From NCBI GenBank assembly GCA_014382685.1, contig JACNJG010000068.1:1-8678 (forward strand): DNA of 8,678 nucleotides, in the 5' to 3' direction. The position numbers and the translations under genes are program-made. The notes beneath the pieces were generated by a model. That model was given only the letters and a program-made list of their open reading frames with translations. It was not told the DNA's origin and did not search any database. This document shows, in pieces, positions 1 through 5,368 of the stretch (the first letter of the stretch is position 1; every line of letters starts with the position of its first letter). Source of the stretch: Candidatus Cloacimonadota bacterium. GTDB lineage: Bacteria; Cloacimonadota; Cloacimonadia; JGIOTU-2.

Positions 1-18
1 TCCCGAAAGCTTTCGGGA
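1..18. repeat. Perfect 18-bp palindrome at the window edge
   Basis: TCCCGAAAGCTTTCGGGA equals its own reverse complement (9-bp arms, no loop). As RNA it could form a hairpin, or it could be a two-fold symmetric protein site. No T-run follows on the plus strand, so it is not a textbook intrinsic terminator in that direction. It touches the window edge, so its true length and any upstream gene cannot be seen. It could be a member of an intergenic repeat family or an end-of-operon hairpin for recX or a convergent gene. Confidence 0.6.
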
Positions 19-135
19 CATTTGGGAATGCAATTTTTATAAAGTTTTACTTTGATTTTGTTTTGGTATGATTTGGCATTGTGGTTTTGTAATTTTATTT
101 GACATTAGGAATTTGGATTTAGAAATTATTGTCTT
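19..135. other. Gene-free T/G-rich tract with a recurring TTTGG-like word
   Basis: No reading frame here looks coding. The plus strand is rich in T and G and repeats short related words about every 10-15 bases: TTTGGGAATG, TTTTGGTATG, ATTTGGCATTG, ATTTGACATTAG, AATTTGGATTTAG. They are not exact tandem copies. Together with the adjoining palindrome it resembles degenerate intergenic repeat sequence rather than a regulatory region of a known gene, but its role cannot be stated. Confidence 0.3.
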
Positions 136-164
136 TCTTGCTGATTAATATTTTCCTTTTGGGT

Positions 165-179
165 TCTGGATTGTCCAGA
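165..179 (-). terminator. Small hairpin just after recX (weak terminator candidate)
   Basis: TCTGGA and TCCAGA form a 6-bp stem around a 3-base loop, beginning 7 bases after the recX stop codon. Read in the direction of recX it is not followed by a T-run (CCCAAAAGG follows), so intrinsic termination would be weak. It may instead be an mRNA 3'-end stabilising structure. The position is the main argument for it. Confidence 0.3.
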
Positions 180-186
180 TACAACT

Positions 187-822
187 TTAACTTTCCTCTA
201 TAAACAATACTTCCTCAATACACTCCCTTGCACAGGTATAGGAAAATCCCTTTCTCTGCAAAAATGCAAGCGCTTTATTTCGGCGTTCGCGGGGCTCCAA
301 TTTCATAAATTTTGTTTTGCGTTTTGAGAGCTCTTTAACTGCCATCTCATGTTCAGTTTCGCCTGAAAGATACTCCTCGCTTAACCGCTTAATGATCTCG
401 TTTGAGATACCCCTTTGCTTTAATTTCTGTTTGATGGCAAAATTCCCTTGCGGATGATGGGTAATTAGATCCAGGATGTAGGATTCCGCAAAATTCTCAT
501 CATTGATGAAGTCCTTCGCCTCATATTTTGCAATAAGCGCATCAATAGTTGATTTGGATATTTTCTTGCTTGTGAGCTTTATTAAAATCTCTTTTTTAGA
601 GCGGAATCGGTATCCCAGGAATTGCAGAAGTATGATCTCTGCCTCAAAGAATTCTATCTTTTCACGCAGCTTATTAAAGTCATCGGGCTGGAAGGTTTGC
701 CCTTGTTCCAGCCCGAATTTTTGTAATACTTTCTTTGATGAGACCGAGAAACTGAACTCATCATCGATGAAAATATCGAATAGGCGTCTATTTTTTCTCT
801 TGCTTATCCTTGTTATCTTCAT
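187..822 (-). CDS. recX: Regulatory protein RecX
   Basis: RecX binds RecA filaments and modulates their extension and ATPase activity; it acts in the cytoplasm. The 211-aa protein has the usual RecX layout: a basic N-terminus with FDIFIDDEFSFSV (residues 15-27), then helical repeats with RSKKEILIKL (74-83), FINDENFAESYI (105-116), LKQRGIS (134-140) and FLQRKGFSY (188-196). The length lies in the normal range. It directly follows recA, the classic arrangement, and its ATG lies 35 bp inside the recA end in another frame. The N-terminus encoded in that overlap matches what RecX proteins normally have, so the overlap appears real. No clear Shine-Dalgarno site precedes it, suggesting expression coupled to recA translation. 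It is the last gene of the operon. Confidence 0.93.
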   Translation of the reverse strand: MKITRISKRKNRRLFDIFIDDEFSFSVSSKKVLQKFGLEQGQTFQPDDFNKLREKIEFFEAEIILLQFLGYRFRSKKEILIKLTSKKISKSTIDALIAKYEAKDFINDENFAESYILDLITHHPQGNFAIKQKLKQRGISNEIIKRLSEEYLSGETEHEMAVKELSKRKTKFMKLEPRERRNKALAFLQRKGFSYTCARECIEEVLFIEES

Positions 823-1831
823 TTTTCGGGGGTACTTCTATGCCGAGTACCTTCTTCACCTTTTTCTCGATCTGGTCTTTGACCTTTTGATTCTCACGCA
901 GATAATCTTTTGCCTGATCCTTACCCTGACCGATCTGAGTTCCTTCATAAGAATACCACGAACCCTTCTTCTGGATGATATTCGCATTCACAGCTTCATC
1001 TACAAGAATGCCGAGTGAGGAGATGCCCTTTCCGTATATAATGTCGAATTGAACTGAACGGAAGGGAGGAGCAAGCTTGTTCTTCACGATCTTCACCCAG
1101 ATCACATTACCGATTATTTCATTTGAAGCGGTTTTGATCTTGGGTCCAGATTTGACCTCGATGCGTATTGAAGAATAGAATTTCAATGCCACACCGCCGG
1201 TTGTTGTTCTGGGATTCATATAAGGAGTGACGCCGATCTTCATACGGGTCTGGTTGATGAAGATGAGTGCACAGCTTGATTTACCGATCACACCCGTGAG
1301 CTTTCGCAGCGCCTGCGACATAAGACGTGCCTGCAATCCGACATGGGTATCGCCCATATCACCTTCGATCTCTGCTTGAGGAACCAGTGCAGCCACAGAG
1401 TCCACAATGATAAGATCAACTGCATTACTTCGCACAAGTGTTTCTGTGATCTCAAGTGCCTGCTCGCCAGTATCCGGCTGTGAGATGAGCATTTCGTCAG
1501 TATTGATACCGAGCTTTCGTGCATAAGAAGGATCCAGTGCGTGTTCAGCATCAATAAAGGCGATCACGCCGCCCATTTTCTGGGCTTCGGCTGCAATGTG
1601 CAAAGCCAGTGTGGTTTTACCTGATGCTTCTTCACCGTAGATCTCCGAGACCCTTCCGCGGGGAATTCCTCCCACACCAAGTGCAGCATCAAGATTTATC
1701 GCACCGGTAGGTATGGTCTTAATATCGATTCGAGCACCTTCACCAAGCCGCATGATCGAGCCCTCGCCGTACTTTTTGCGGATCTGTCCCATTGCAGTAA
1801 CTAAGGATTCTTTGTAATTTTCCTTTTTCAT
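788..1831 (-). CDS. recA: Recombinase RecA
   Basis: RecA polymerises on single-stranded DNA with ATP, carries out homologous pairing and strand exchange, and in many bacteria promotes LexA self-cleavage. The 347-aa protein numbers like E. coli RecA through the core. It has Walker A G66-E-E-A-S-G-K-T73, catalytic E96 in FIDAEHALDPSYA, Walker B LIIVD (140-144) and the L1 region EIEGDMGDTHVG (154-165). The allosteric Q194 lies in FINQTRMKIG. The L2 DNA-binding loop is unusual: VTPYMNPRTTTGG (201-213) is one residue longer than the usual VMFGNPETTTGG and carries R where E is normal. Walker A has E67 instead of the common P67. The C-terminal tail is lysine/glutamate rich (NEDNKDKQEKK) rather than plainly acidic. 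The start overlaps the thpR stop (TAATG) and has a strong GGAGG site. No LexA-type box was recognised upstream of the operon. Confidence 0.98.
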   Translation of the reverse strand: MKKENYKESLVTAMGQIRKKYGEGSIMRLGEGARIDIKTIPTGAINLDAALGVGGIPRGRVSEIYGEEASGKTTLALHIAAEAQKMGGVIAFIDAEHALDPSYARKLGINTDEMLISQPDTGEQALEITETLVRSNAVDLIIVDSVAALVPQAEIEGDMGDTHVGLQARLMSQALRKLTGVIGKSSCALIFINQTRMKIGVTPYMNPRTTTGGVALKFYSSIRIEVKSGPKIKTASNEIIGNVIWVKIVKNKLAPPFRSVQFDIIYGKGISSLGILVDEAVNANIIQKKGSWYSYEGTQIGQGKDQAKDYLRENQKVKDQIEKKVKKVLGIEVPPKNEDNKDKQEKK

Positions 1832-2412
1832 TATATATTACCTCCGTCTTTATCTGTTTTTTTTAATGGAAAGGTTTTTAAAATTGTATATATCGGACCT
1901 GAAGGTGTGAGCTGACTCTTGAAAAGAGCGAGCTCCCCGCACTGAACAATATCATCTATAGGTATCAGGTTTGAGGAAATTTTCTCCCATTCGATCTTTC
2001 GTGCAAATTTTACTCTACCAAGTGTGGTATGCAGTGCCAATGGGCGTTTCTCTTTACTGAAACCCAGATCATACAATGCCAGGTCAACGCCCTTGAAAAG
2101 CTTCGATGCAGACTCTGTGTCATCCTTCATGTCATACCAGATCAGGCGAGGACGTTCGGGATTGGGGACTATTTCCACATCTTTAAAGGAAATCGTGAAA
2201 GGAGAATACTTGCCGGTAATGCCTTCAATGGGTGCATTTAGGTCTTCCAAAATACGCTCGTTCACATCGCCGAGAAATTTAAAGGTCACATGCAAATTTT
2301 TTCTGTCCACCCATTTGATCCCTTTGGGAATGTAGCCCTTCAATATCTCGACATTGCGTGCAATGCGCACTTTCAGCTCGTCAGGAAAATCGATTGCAAG
2401 AAAAAGTCTCAT
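1831..2412 (-). CDS. thpR: RNA 2',3'-cyclic phosphodiesterase (2'-5' RNA ligase family, ThpR)
   Basis: Members of this 2H phosphoesterase family open 2',3'-cyclic phosphates on RNA ends, and some join tRNA half-molecules through 2'-5' bonds in vitro. The 193-aa protein starts with the typical MRLFLAIDFP. It has both catalytic motifs: HVTF at 41-44 (in WVDRKNLHVTFKFLGDV) and HTTL at 127-130 (followed by GR), with the family spacing and length. The physiological substrate is not known for most bacteria. Its ATG overlaps the stop of the upstream kinase-family gene (TGATG) and its own stop overlaps the recA start (TAATG), so it lies inside a co-transcribed unit. Only a weak AGGA lies upstream, at a long distance, so coupling to the upstream gene is likely. 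Confidence 0.93.
   Translation of the reverse strand: MRLFLAIDFPDELKVRIARNVEILKGYIPKGIKWVDRKNLHVTFKFLGDVNERILEDLNAPIEGITGKYSPFTISFKDVEIVPNPERPRLIWYDMKDDTESASKLFKGVDLALYDLGFSKEKRPLALHTTLGRVKFARKIEWEKISSNLIPIDDIVQCGELALFKSQLTPSGPIYTILKTFPLKKTDKDGGNI
1841..1845 (-). promoter_or_regulatory. Shine-Dalgarno site of recA
   Basis: On the minus strand GGAGG (within ACGGAGGTAA) lies 9 bases before the recA ATG at 1831. It is the strongest ribosome-binding site in the operon. It fixes the recA start and suggests recA is translated well, independently of the upstream thpR even though the two genes overlap by one base. Confidence 0.75.
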
Positions 2413-2894
2413 CAGAGTTTATATCCTATCATTCTAAGAAATTCTTTTCGTTTTTCAACATCCTCTTCGGACTCAACTCCCTTTGGAGAGAAGCCGTCAA
2501 TAACGCCGAGAATACCCGTGCCCTGCTCGGATTCTGCAACGATCACCTCGACCGGATTTGCAGAGGCACAAAAGATATTCACTACCTCGAAACACTGTTT
2601 CAGCCCGTTCAGCACATTAATGGGAAAGGAATCCCGCATCACAATGAAAAAGCAATGACCAGAAGCAAGATTCTCCAGATTTTTCACTGCGATATCGATG
2701 AGTTCATCGTCGGTGCCGTCTTTTCTGATAAGGCATGGACCGGACGCCTCCGAGAAAGCCAGCCCGAACTTGATGCCCGGCACGGAATTCACCATGATCT
2801 CATAAACGTCCTCAACGGTCTTAATAAAATGAGATTGCCCCAGTATAATATTGCACCCCTCTGGAAATACTAATTTCACCGTTTTTAATTCCAT
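2412..2894 (-). CDS. Adenosine-specific kinase family protein (DUF355)
   Basis: This 160-aa protein matches the small DUF355 / adenosine-specific kinase family along its whole length. Recognisable blocks are GQSHFIKTVEDVYEI (19-33), GIKFGLAFSEASGP (40-53), the GH and FPINVLN stretch near 79-96, CASANPVEVIV (109-119), GTGILGVIDGFSP (125-137) and the C-terminal RKEFLRMIGYKL. The name comes from ligand and structural work on an archaeal member; the reaction and role in bacteria are poorly established, so the functional label is tentative. It is the first gene of the operon with thpR, recA and recX and has its own GGGAG ribosome-binding site. Its presence next to recA is not a standard arrangement I know of. 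Confidence 0.9.
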   Translation of the reverse strand: MELKTVKLVFPEGCNIILGQSHFIKTVEDVYEIMVNSVPGIKFGLAFSEASGPCLIRKDGTDDELIDIAVKNLENLASGHCFFIVMRDSFPINVLNGLKQCFEVVNIFCASANPVEVIVAESEQGTGILGVIDGFSPKGVESEEDVEKRKEFLRMIGYKL

Positions 2895-2899
2895 TATGG

Positions 2900-2904
2900 C
2901 TCCC
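2900..2904 (-). promoter_or_regulatory. Shine-Dalgarno site of the DUF355 gene
   Basis: On the minus strand AAGGGAG precedes the ATG at 2894, with 5 bases between GGGAG and the start codon. It supports 2894 as the start of the first gene in the operon. Confidence 0.65.
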
Positions 2905-2958
2905 TTTTCATTCTATATAATAACATAGTAAGAATAAAGATTTTAATCCCCATATATT

Positions 2959-2987
2959 TGTCAAATTTTGTATGCATTTTCTTGACA
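2959..2987. promoter_or_regulatory. Divergent TTGACA pair between the recA operon and the Mth938-domain gene
   Basis: The AT-rich divergent intergenic region (2895-3015) carries TTGACA on the minus strand (2964-2959) and TTGACA on the plus strand (2982-2987), pointing outward, with 17 bases between them. Each could be a -35 element for the gene on its side. Neither has a convincing TATAAT at 17 bases: on the minus strand TAAAAT lies after 13 bases, and on the plus strand the start codon is only 34 bases from the hexamer. The pair could alternatively be an inverted-repeat operator. Confidence 0.35.
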
Positions 2988-3005
2988 TTCATACCCATTT
3001 TATTT

Positions 3006-3012
3006 GGAAGGA
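3006..3012 (+). promoter_or_regulatory. Ribosome-binding site that fixes the Mth938-domain gene start
   Basis: GGAAGGA lies just before ATG 3016 (3-base gap from its end, 6-7 from GGAAG). A TTG at 3004 is in frame but would place this purine run inside the coding sequence, so ATG 3016 is preferred. Confidence 0.55.
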
Positions 3013-3015
3013 TTT

Positions 3016-3360
3016 ATGAGAATCGAAAGCTACCAGTTCGGAAAGATGGTCATAGACGGAATCCGGTACACCCACGATGTGATCATTCGTAAAAATAAAG
3101 TGCATGCGGATTGGTGGAGAAGACGCTCACACCTCTTAACCCTTGCAGATTTTCCCTGCCTGCAAGAAGAAAAACCCGATGTGCTCGTCATTGGTACAGG
3201 CAAATTTGGACTGATGAAAATCCACAAAGATGTGAATGACTATTGCAAAGGGAACGGCATCGAGCTTATTTGCAAGGACACATCTCATGCTGTAGATATC
3301 TTTAATGATATGCAGGATTCTGGGAAACACATCATCGTTGCGTTTCATTTGACGTGTTGA
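3016..3360 (+). CDS. Mth938-domain (DUF498/AAMDC-like) protein
   Basis: This 114-aa protein belongs to the Mth938 / DUF498 family, a small alpha/beta fold whose members include human AAMDC and the complex I assembly factor NDUFAF3. No enzymatic role is established for bacterial members. Visible family marks are the N-terminal SYQFGKMVIDG, the W-rich stretch ADWWRRRSHLLTLADF (31-46), VLVIGTGKFG (56-65), the T-x-x-AV segment (89-93) and the C-terminal AFHLTC. The last 27 coding bases are duplicated 1.9 kb downstream (5237-5263), so the gene end appears to be an integration point. It is divergent from the recA operon. Length and ends are normal, so the gene is intact. Confidence 0.9.
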   Translation: MRIESYQFGKMVIDGIRYTHDVIIRKNKVHADWWRRRSHLLTLADFPCLQEEKPDVLVIGTGKFGLMKIHKDVNDYCKGNGIELICKDTSHAVDIFNDMQDSGKHIIVAFHLTC

Positions 3361-3364
3361 GTGC
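3334..3364 (+). repeat. Left copy of 31-bp direct repeat (attachment-site-like, inside the Mth938-domain gene end)
   Basis: This copy covers the last nine codons of the Mth938-domain gene including TGA (3334-3360), plus GTGC after the stop. It matches 5237-5267 in the same orientation at 29 of 31 positions, with the last 22 bases (3343-3364) identical. The mismatches are 3338 (T versus C) and 3342 (G versus A). They fall at one second and one third codon position, as expected for diverged homologous coding sequence rather than a freshly copied target site. Confidence 0.85.
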
Positions 3365-3520
3365 AAATAAATCAGACAAAAGATATTTGTTGACACCCGA
3401 AGGAATAAATAATTTTTTAAATTTGTTAATGTCCTGATTTTATATAGTCATTATTAATTAAATTGAAAAGCCCCATAAAATATTAGCAGGGCTAGTGATA
3501 AAATTTAGCGTGATAAAAAA

Positions 3521-4408
3521 ATGAAATTGATTTACAGAAAAAGAGTTTTACTGGCGATAACTCAGTCCTTCGGTGGTGAACTAAGCGCAACACATTTTCA
3601 AAAGTTGTTATTTCTATTTACAGAAAGACAAGTAAAAAAAAATTATGACTTTGTGCCCTATAGGTTTGGATGCTTTTCATTTCAGGCAATGGCAGACAAA
3701 TCACGCTTGATGAAAGACGGATTCTTGGAGGATGTAAAAAATTGGAAAATTACTTCATGCGATATGAACTTTGCATCAACATTAAATGACTTAGACAGAA
3801 AAGAATTAACCAAATTCAGAACCAAATACCATAATTTTTCAACAAAAGAATTAATAAGAGAAATTTATTTAACTTATCCATATTATGCAATTAACAGTGA
3901 GATTGCTGAAAAATATCTAGATGTTAAAGAGGGGGAAGCAATAAATAAATTGAAACCGAACGATGTAAAAACAAGTCTTTTTACAATTGGTTACGAGGGA
4001 AGAACGTTAGAAATATATTTAAACCTTTTAATACAAAACAACATTAAGGTGCTGTGTGATGTGAGAAAAAATCCGCTAAGCATGAAATACGGATTTTCAA
4101 AAAAGACATTACAAAATGCCTGTGAAACGTTGAATATAAAATATATCCACTTACCGGAATTAGGTATTGAATCAAGAAAAAGACAAAATCTAAAAACGCA
4201 ATGCGATTATGATTCGTTATTCCAAGATTATGAAAAAACCGTATTACATCAGCAAATTAAGGCAATAACCTTCATTATTGATTTACTTAATAATTACAAT
4301 CGTGTTGCATTGACATGTTTCGAATATTCTCCTAGGCGATGTCATCGGACACGGGTTGCAAATGCTGTTCATTCGTTAGACGAAACAATTCCATTAAAAC
4401 ATTTATAA
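3521..4408 (+). CDS. DUF488 family protein with N-terminal winged-helix/Panacea-like domain
   Basis: The 295-aa protein has two parts. The C-terminal part (about 152-290) is a DUF488 domain: TIGYEGR (155-161), CDVRKNPLS (179-187), YGFSK (190-194), YIHLPELG (208-215) and the signature C266-F-E268 followed by C274-H-R276. No reaction is established for DUF488; the conserved Cys/Glu/CHR cluster suggests a catalytic or metal site. The N-terminal part (about 1-85) has FQKLLFLFTERQ and FVPYRFGCFSFQ followed by MADKSRLMKDGFL. This resembles a winged-helix or SocA/Panacea-type domain by pattern only. ATG 3521 follows an A-run with no Shine-Dalgarno site. The gene ends in a TAATG overlap with its partner, so the two are very likely co-expressed. 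Base composition is markedly AT-rich compared with recA and rpoN, suggesting transfer. Defence or toxin-antitoxin function is a guess from context. Confidence 0.82.
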   Translation: MKLIYRKRVLLAITQSFGGELSATHFQKLLFLFTERQVKKNYDFVPYRFGCFSFQAMADKSRLMKDGFLEDVKNWKITSCDMNFASTLNDLDRKELTKFRTKYHNFSTKELIREIYLTYPYYAINSEIAEKYLDVKEGEAINKLKPNDVKTSLFTIGYEGRTLEIYLNLLIQNNIKVLCDVRKNPLSMKYGFSKKTLQNACETLNIKYIHLPELGIESRKRQNLKTQCDYDSLFQDYEKTVLHQQIKAITFIIDLLNNYNRVALTCFEYSPRRCHRTRVANAVHSLDETIPLKHL

Positions 4409-5223
4409 TGTCAAAAAGAAAGATTCTAATTACCGTTAAAACATATCCCTCTATATCTGTAAAATATGACGAACTTGTTTGTACGGCTGGTTTTGACGAG
4501 GATGGCAATTGGATTAGAATTTACCCAATTCCCTTTAGAAAACTTGATTATGTTCATCGATATAAAAAATATCAATGGATAGAAATGGATTTAGTTAGAA
4601 ACAAAAGTGATTTTCGCCCTGAGAGTTATAGCCCGAGAAACATAGATGCTGCTGATGTGATTATTTTTCATAAAAAGTTGGGAACAGAAGGAAACTGGGC
4701 TGGGAGAAAGAAAATTGTCCTCAGAGATGTTTATGATGACATGTCCTCATTAATTACAAAATCAAAAACCAAGGGAATATATACTTCCCTGGCAGTTTTT
4801 AAACCTGCTGAAATTATAGATTTCGTCTGCGAACCTGTTGAAAAGGAGTGGAGTGAAAAACAAAAAGCAACTCTTGAGCAAGAAAGATTATTTGATAAAA
4901 AAAGCACTCATGAGATAGTAAAAAAGCTCCCATACAAGTTTAGCTACACCTTCTGTGATGTAAATGGAAAAGAATCCACATTAATGAATGAAGATTGGGA
5001 GATTGGCGCTTTATTCTGGAATTGTTTTGAGAAAAACCGCGGTGATGAACATGCCGCTTGCGATGATGTAAGAAAAAAATATTGGGATGACTTTGCAAAA
5101 ACTAAGGATTTGTATTTTTTTCTTGGTACAACTAAACTAAATCAACTTAGAGCTCCAAATCCATTTATTATTATTGGAACATTTCATCCAAAGAAAGAAC
5201 TGCAATCCAAATTGGAGATTTAG
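4408..5223 (+). CDS. Uncharacterised protein, partner of the DUF488 gene
   Basis: This 271-aa protein has no function I can name. The start is taken as ATG 4408, overlapping the DUF488 stop by one base (TAATG); an in-frame ATG 69 bases upstream lies inside DUF488 coding sequence and encodes an atypical leader. It looks soluble, with no signal peptide or membrane segment. Conserved-looking blocks are ITVKTYP (8-14), CTAGFDEDGNWIRIYPIPFR (25-44), a W-x-E-x-D segment near 57-61, DWEIG (196-200), KDLYFFLGT (233-241) and IIIGTF (254-259). I recall proteins with this motif order as conserved hypotheticals, often beside DUF488 genes, but cannot check that here. Cys183 precedes DWEIG; a paired Cys that would make a zinc knuckle is not seen. 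It has no Shine-Dalgarno site, so translation is probably coupled to the upstream gene. Confidence 0.8.
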   Translation: MSKRKILITVKTYPSISVKYDELVCTAGFDEDGNWIRIYPIPFRKLDYVHRYKKYQWIEMDLVRNKSDFRPESYSPRNIDAADVIIFHKKLGTEGNWAGRKKIVLRDVYDDMSSLITKSKTKGIYTSLAVFKPAEIIDFVCEPVEKEWSEKQKATLEQERLFDKKSTHEIVKKLPYKFSYTFCDVNGKESTLMNEDWEIGALFWNCFEKNRGDEHAACDDVRKKYWDDFAKTKDLYFFLGTTKLNQLRAPNPFIIIGTFHPKKELQSKLEI

Positions 5224-5236
5224 TTCTCAAAGTAAG

Positions 5237-5267
5237 ATCGCTGCATTTCATTTGACGTGTTGAGTGC
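5237..5267 (+). repeat. Right copy of 31-bp direct repeat (orphan Mth938-domain gene end)
   Basis: This sequence lies 13 bases after the stop of the cassette's second gene and is not part of any gene. Read in the frame of the left copy it encodes IAAFHLTC and a TGA stop, where the intact gene has IIVAFHLTC. Extending the frame upstream gives SQSK before it, faintly like the SGKH of the intact gene. It therefore looks like a displaced 3' end of a Mth938-domain gene, not a random match. If the element integrated by a site-specific route, this is the junction furthest from the gene body and probably holds the original chromosomal end. Confidence 0.8.
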
Positions 5268-5368
5268 CTGTACTATTCACTCTCATAATTGTATTTATTG
5301 ACATGCAAAATAGACAAAATTAATTAGATGCAGATGCAGAATAAAAATTAAAGCAAAAAGTGGCATAC

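Larger units (their letters stand above)
3365..5236 (+). mobile_element. Putative integrated two-gene cassette between direct repeats
   Basis: The segment lies between two copies of the Mth938-domain gene end and holds two overlapping plus-strand genes. Its composition differs from its surroundings: lines I counted in its genes are near 22-30% G+C, against about 47% in a recA line. No integrase, transposase, terminal inverted repeat or tRNA gene was found inside. It is therefore either a cassette moved by a recombinase acting from elsewhere, a remnant that lost its integrase, or a product of homologous recombination. The leader 3365-3520 is A/T-rich and contains one TTGACA (3390-3395) but no well-formed promoter that I can defend. 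Confidence 0.6.

Noticed and set aside
65..90. Possible sigma-54 promoter around TTGGCATTG
   Set aside because: A GG is present, but no GC dinucleotide lies at the required -12 spacing, and there is no downstream plus-strand gene.
503..1018. Long plus-strand open frame opposite recX and recA
   Set aside because: It is antisense to two well-supported genes and its translation is low-complexity with no recognisable domain.
3004..3015. TTG start giving a four-residue longer Mth938-domain protein
   Set aside because: It would place the GGAAGGA ribosome site inside the gene. ATG 3016 has that site just upstream and fits the family N-terminus.
2895..3015. LexA/SOS box upstream of the recA operon
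   Set aside because: Neither a CTGT-N8-ACAG nor a GAAC-N4-GTTC type site is visible. The organism's own LexA motif is unknown, so SOS control can be neither claimed nor excluded.
3469..3494. Hairpin upstream of the DUF488 gene (AGCCC ... GGGCT)
   Set aside because: The stem is only 5 bp with a 15-base loop, and a competing 4-bp TAGC/GCTA stem exists. Too weak to call a terminator or riboswitch.
4339..4407. Upstream ATG giving 23 more residues on the DUF488 partner
   Set aside because: The added stretch overlaps DUF488 coding sequence, is rich in Cys and Ser, and unlike the rest of the protein. The TAATG junction at 4408 is the natural start.
3365..5236. Classic insertion sequence or integron gene cassette
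   Set aside because: There is no transposase, integrase or terminal inverted repeat. The flanking direct repeats are too long for a target duplication, and no attC-type palindromic structure was recognised.
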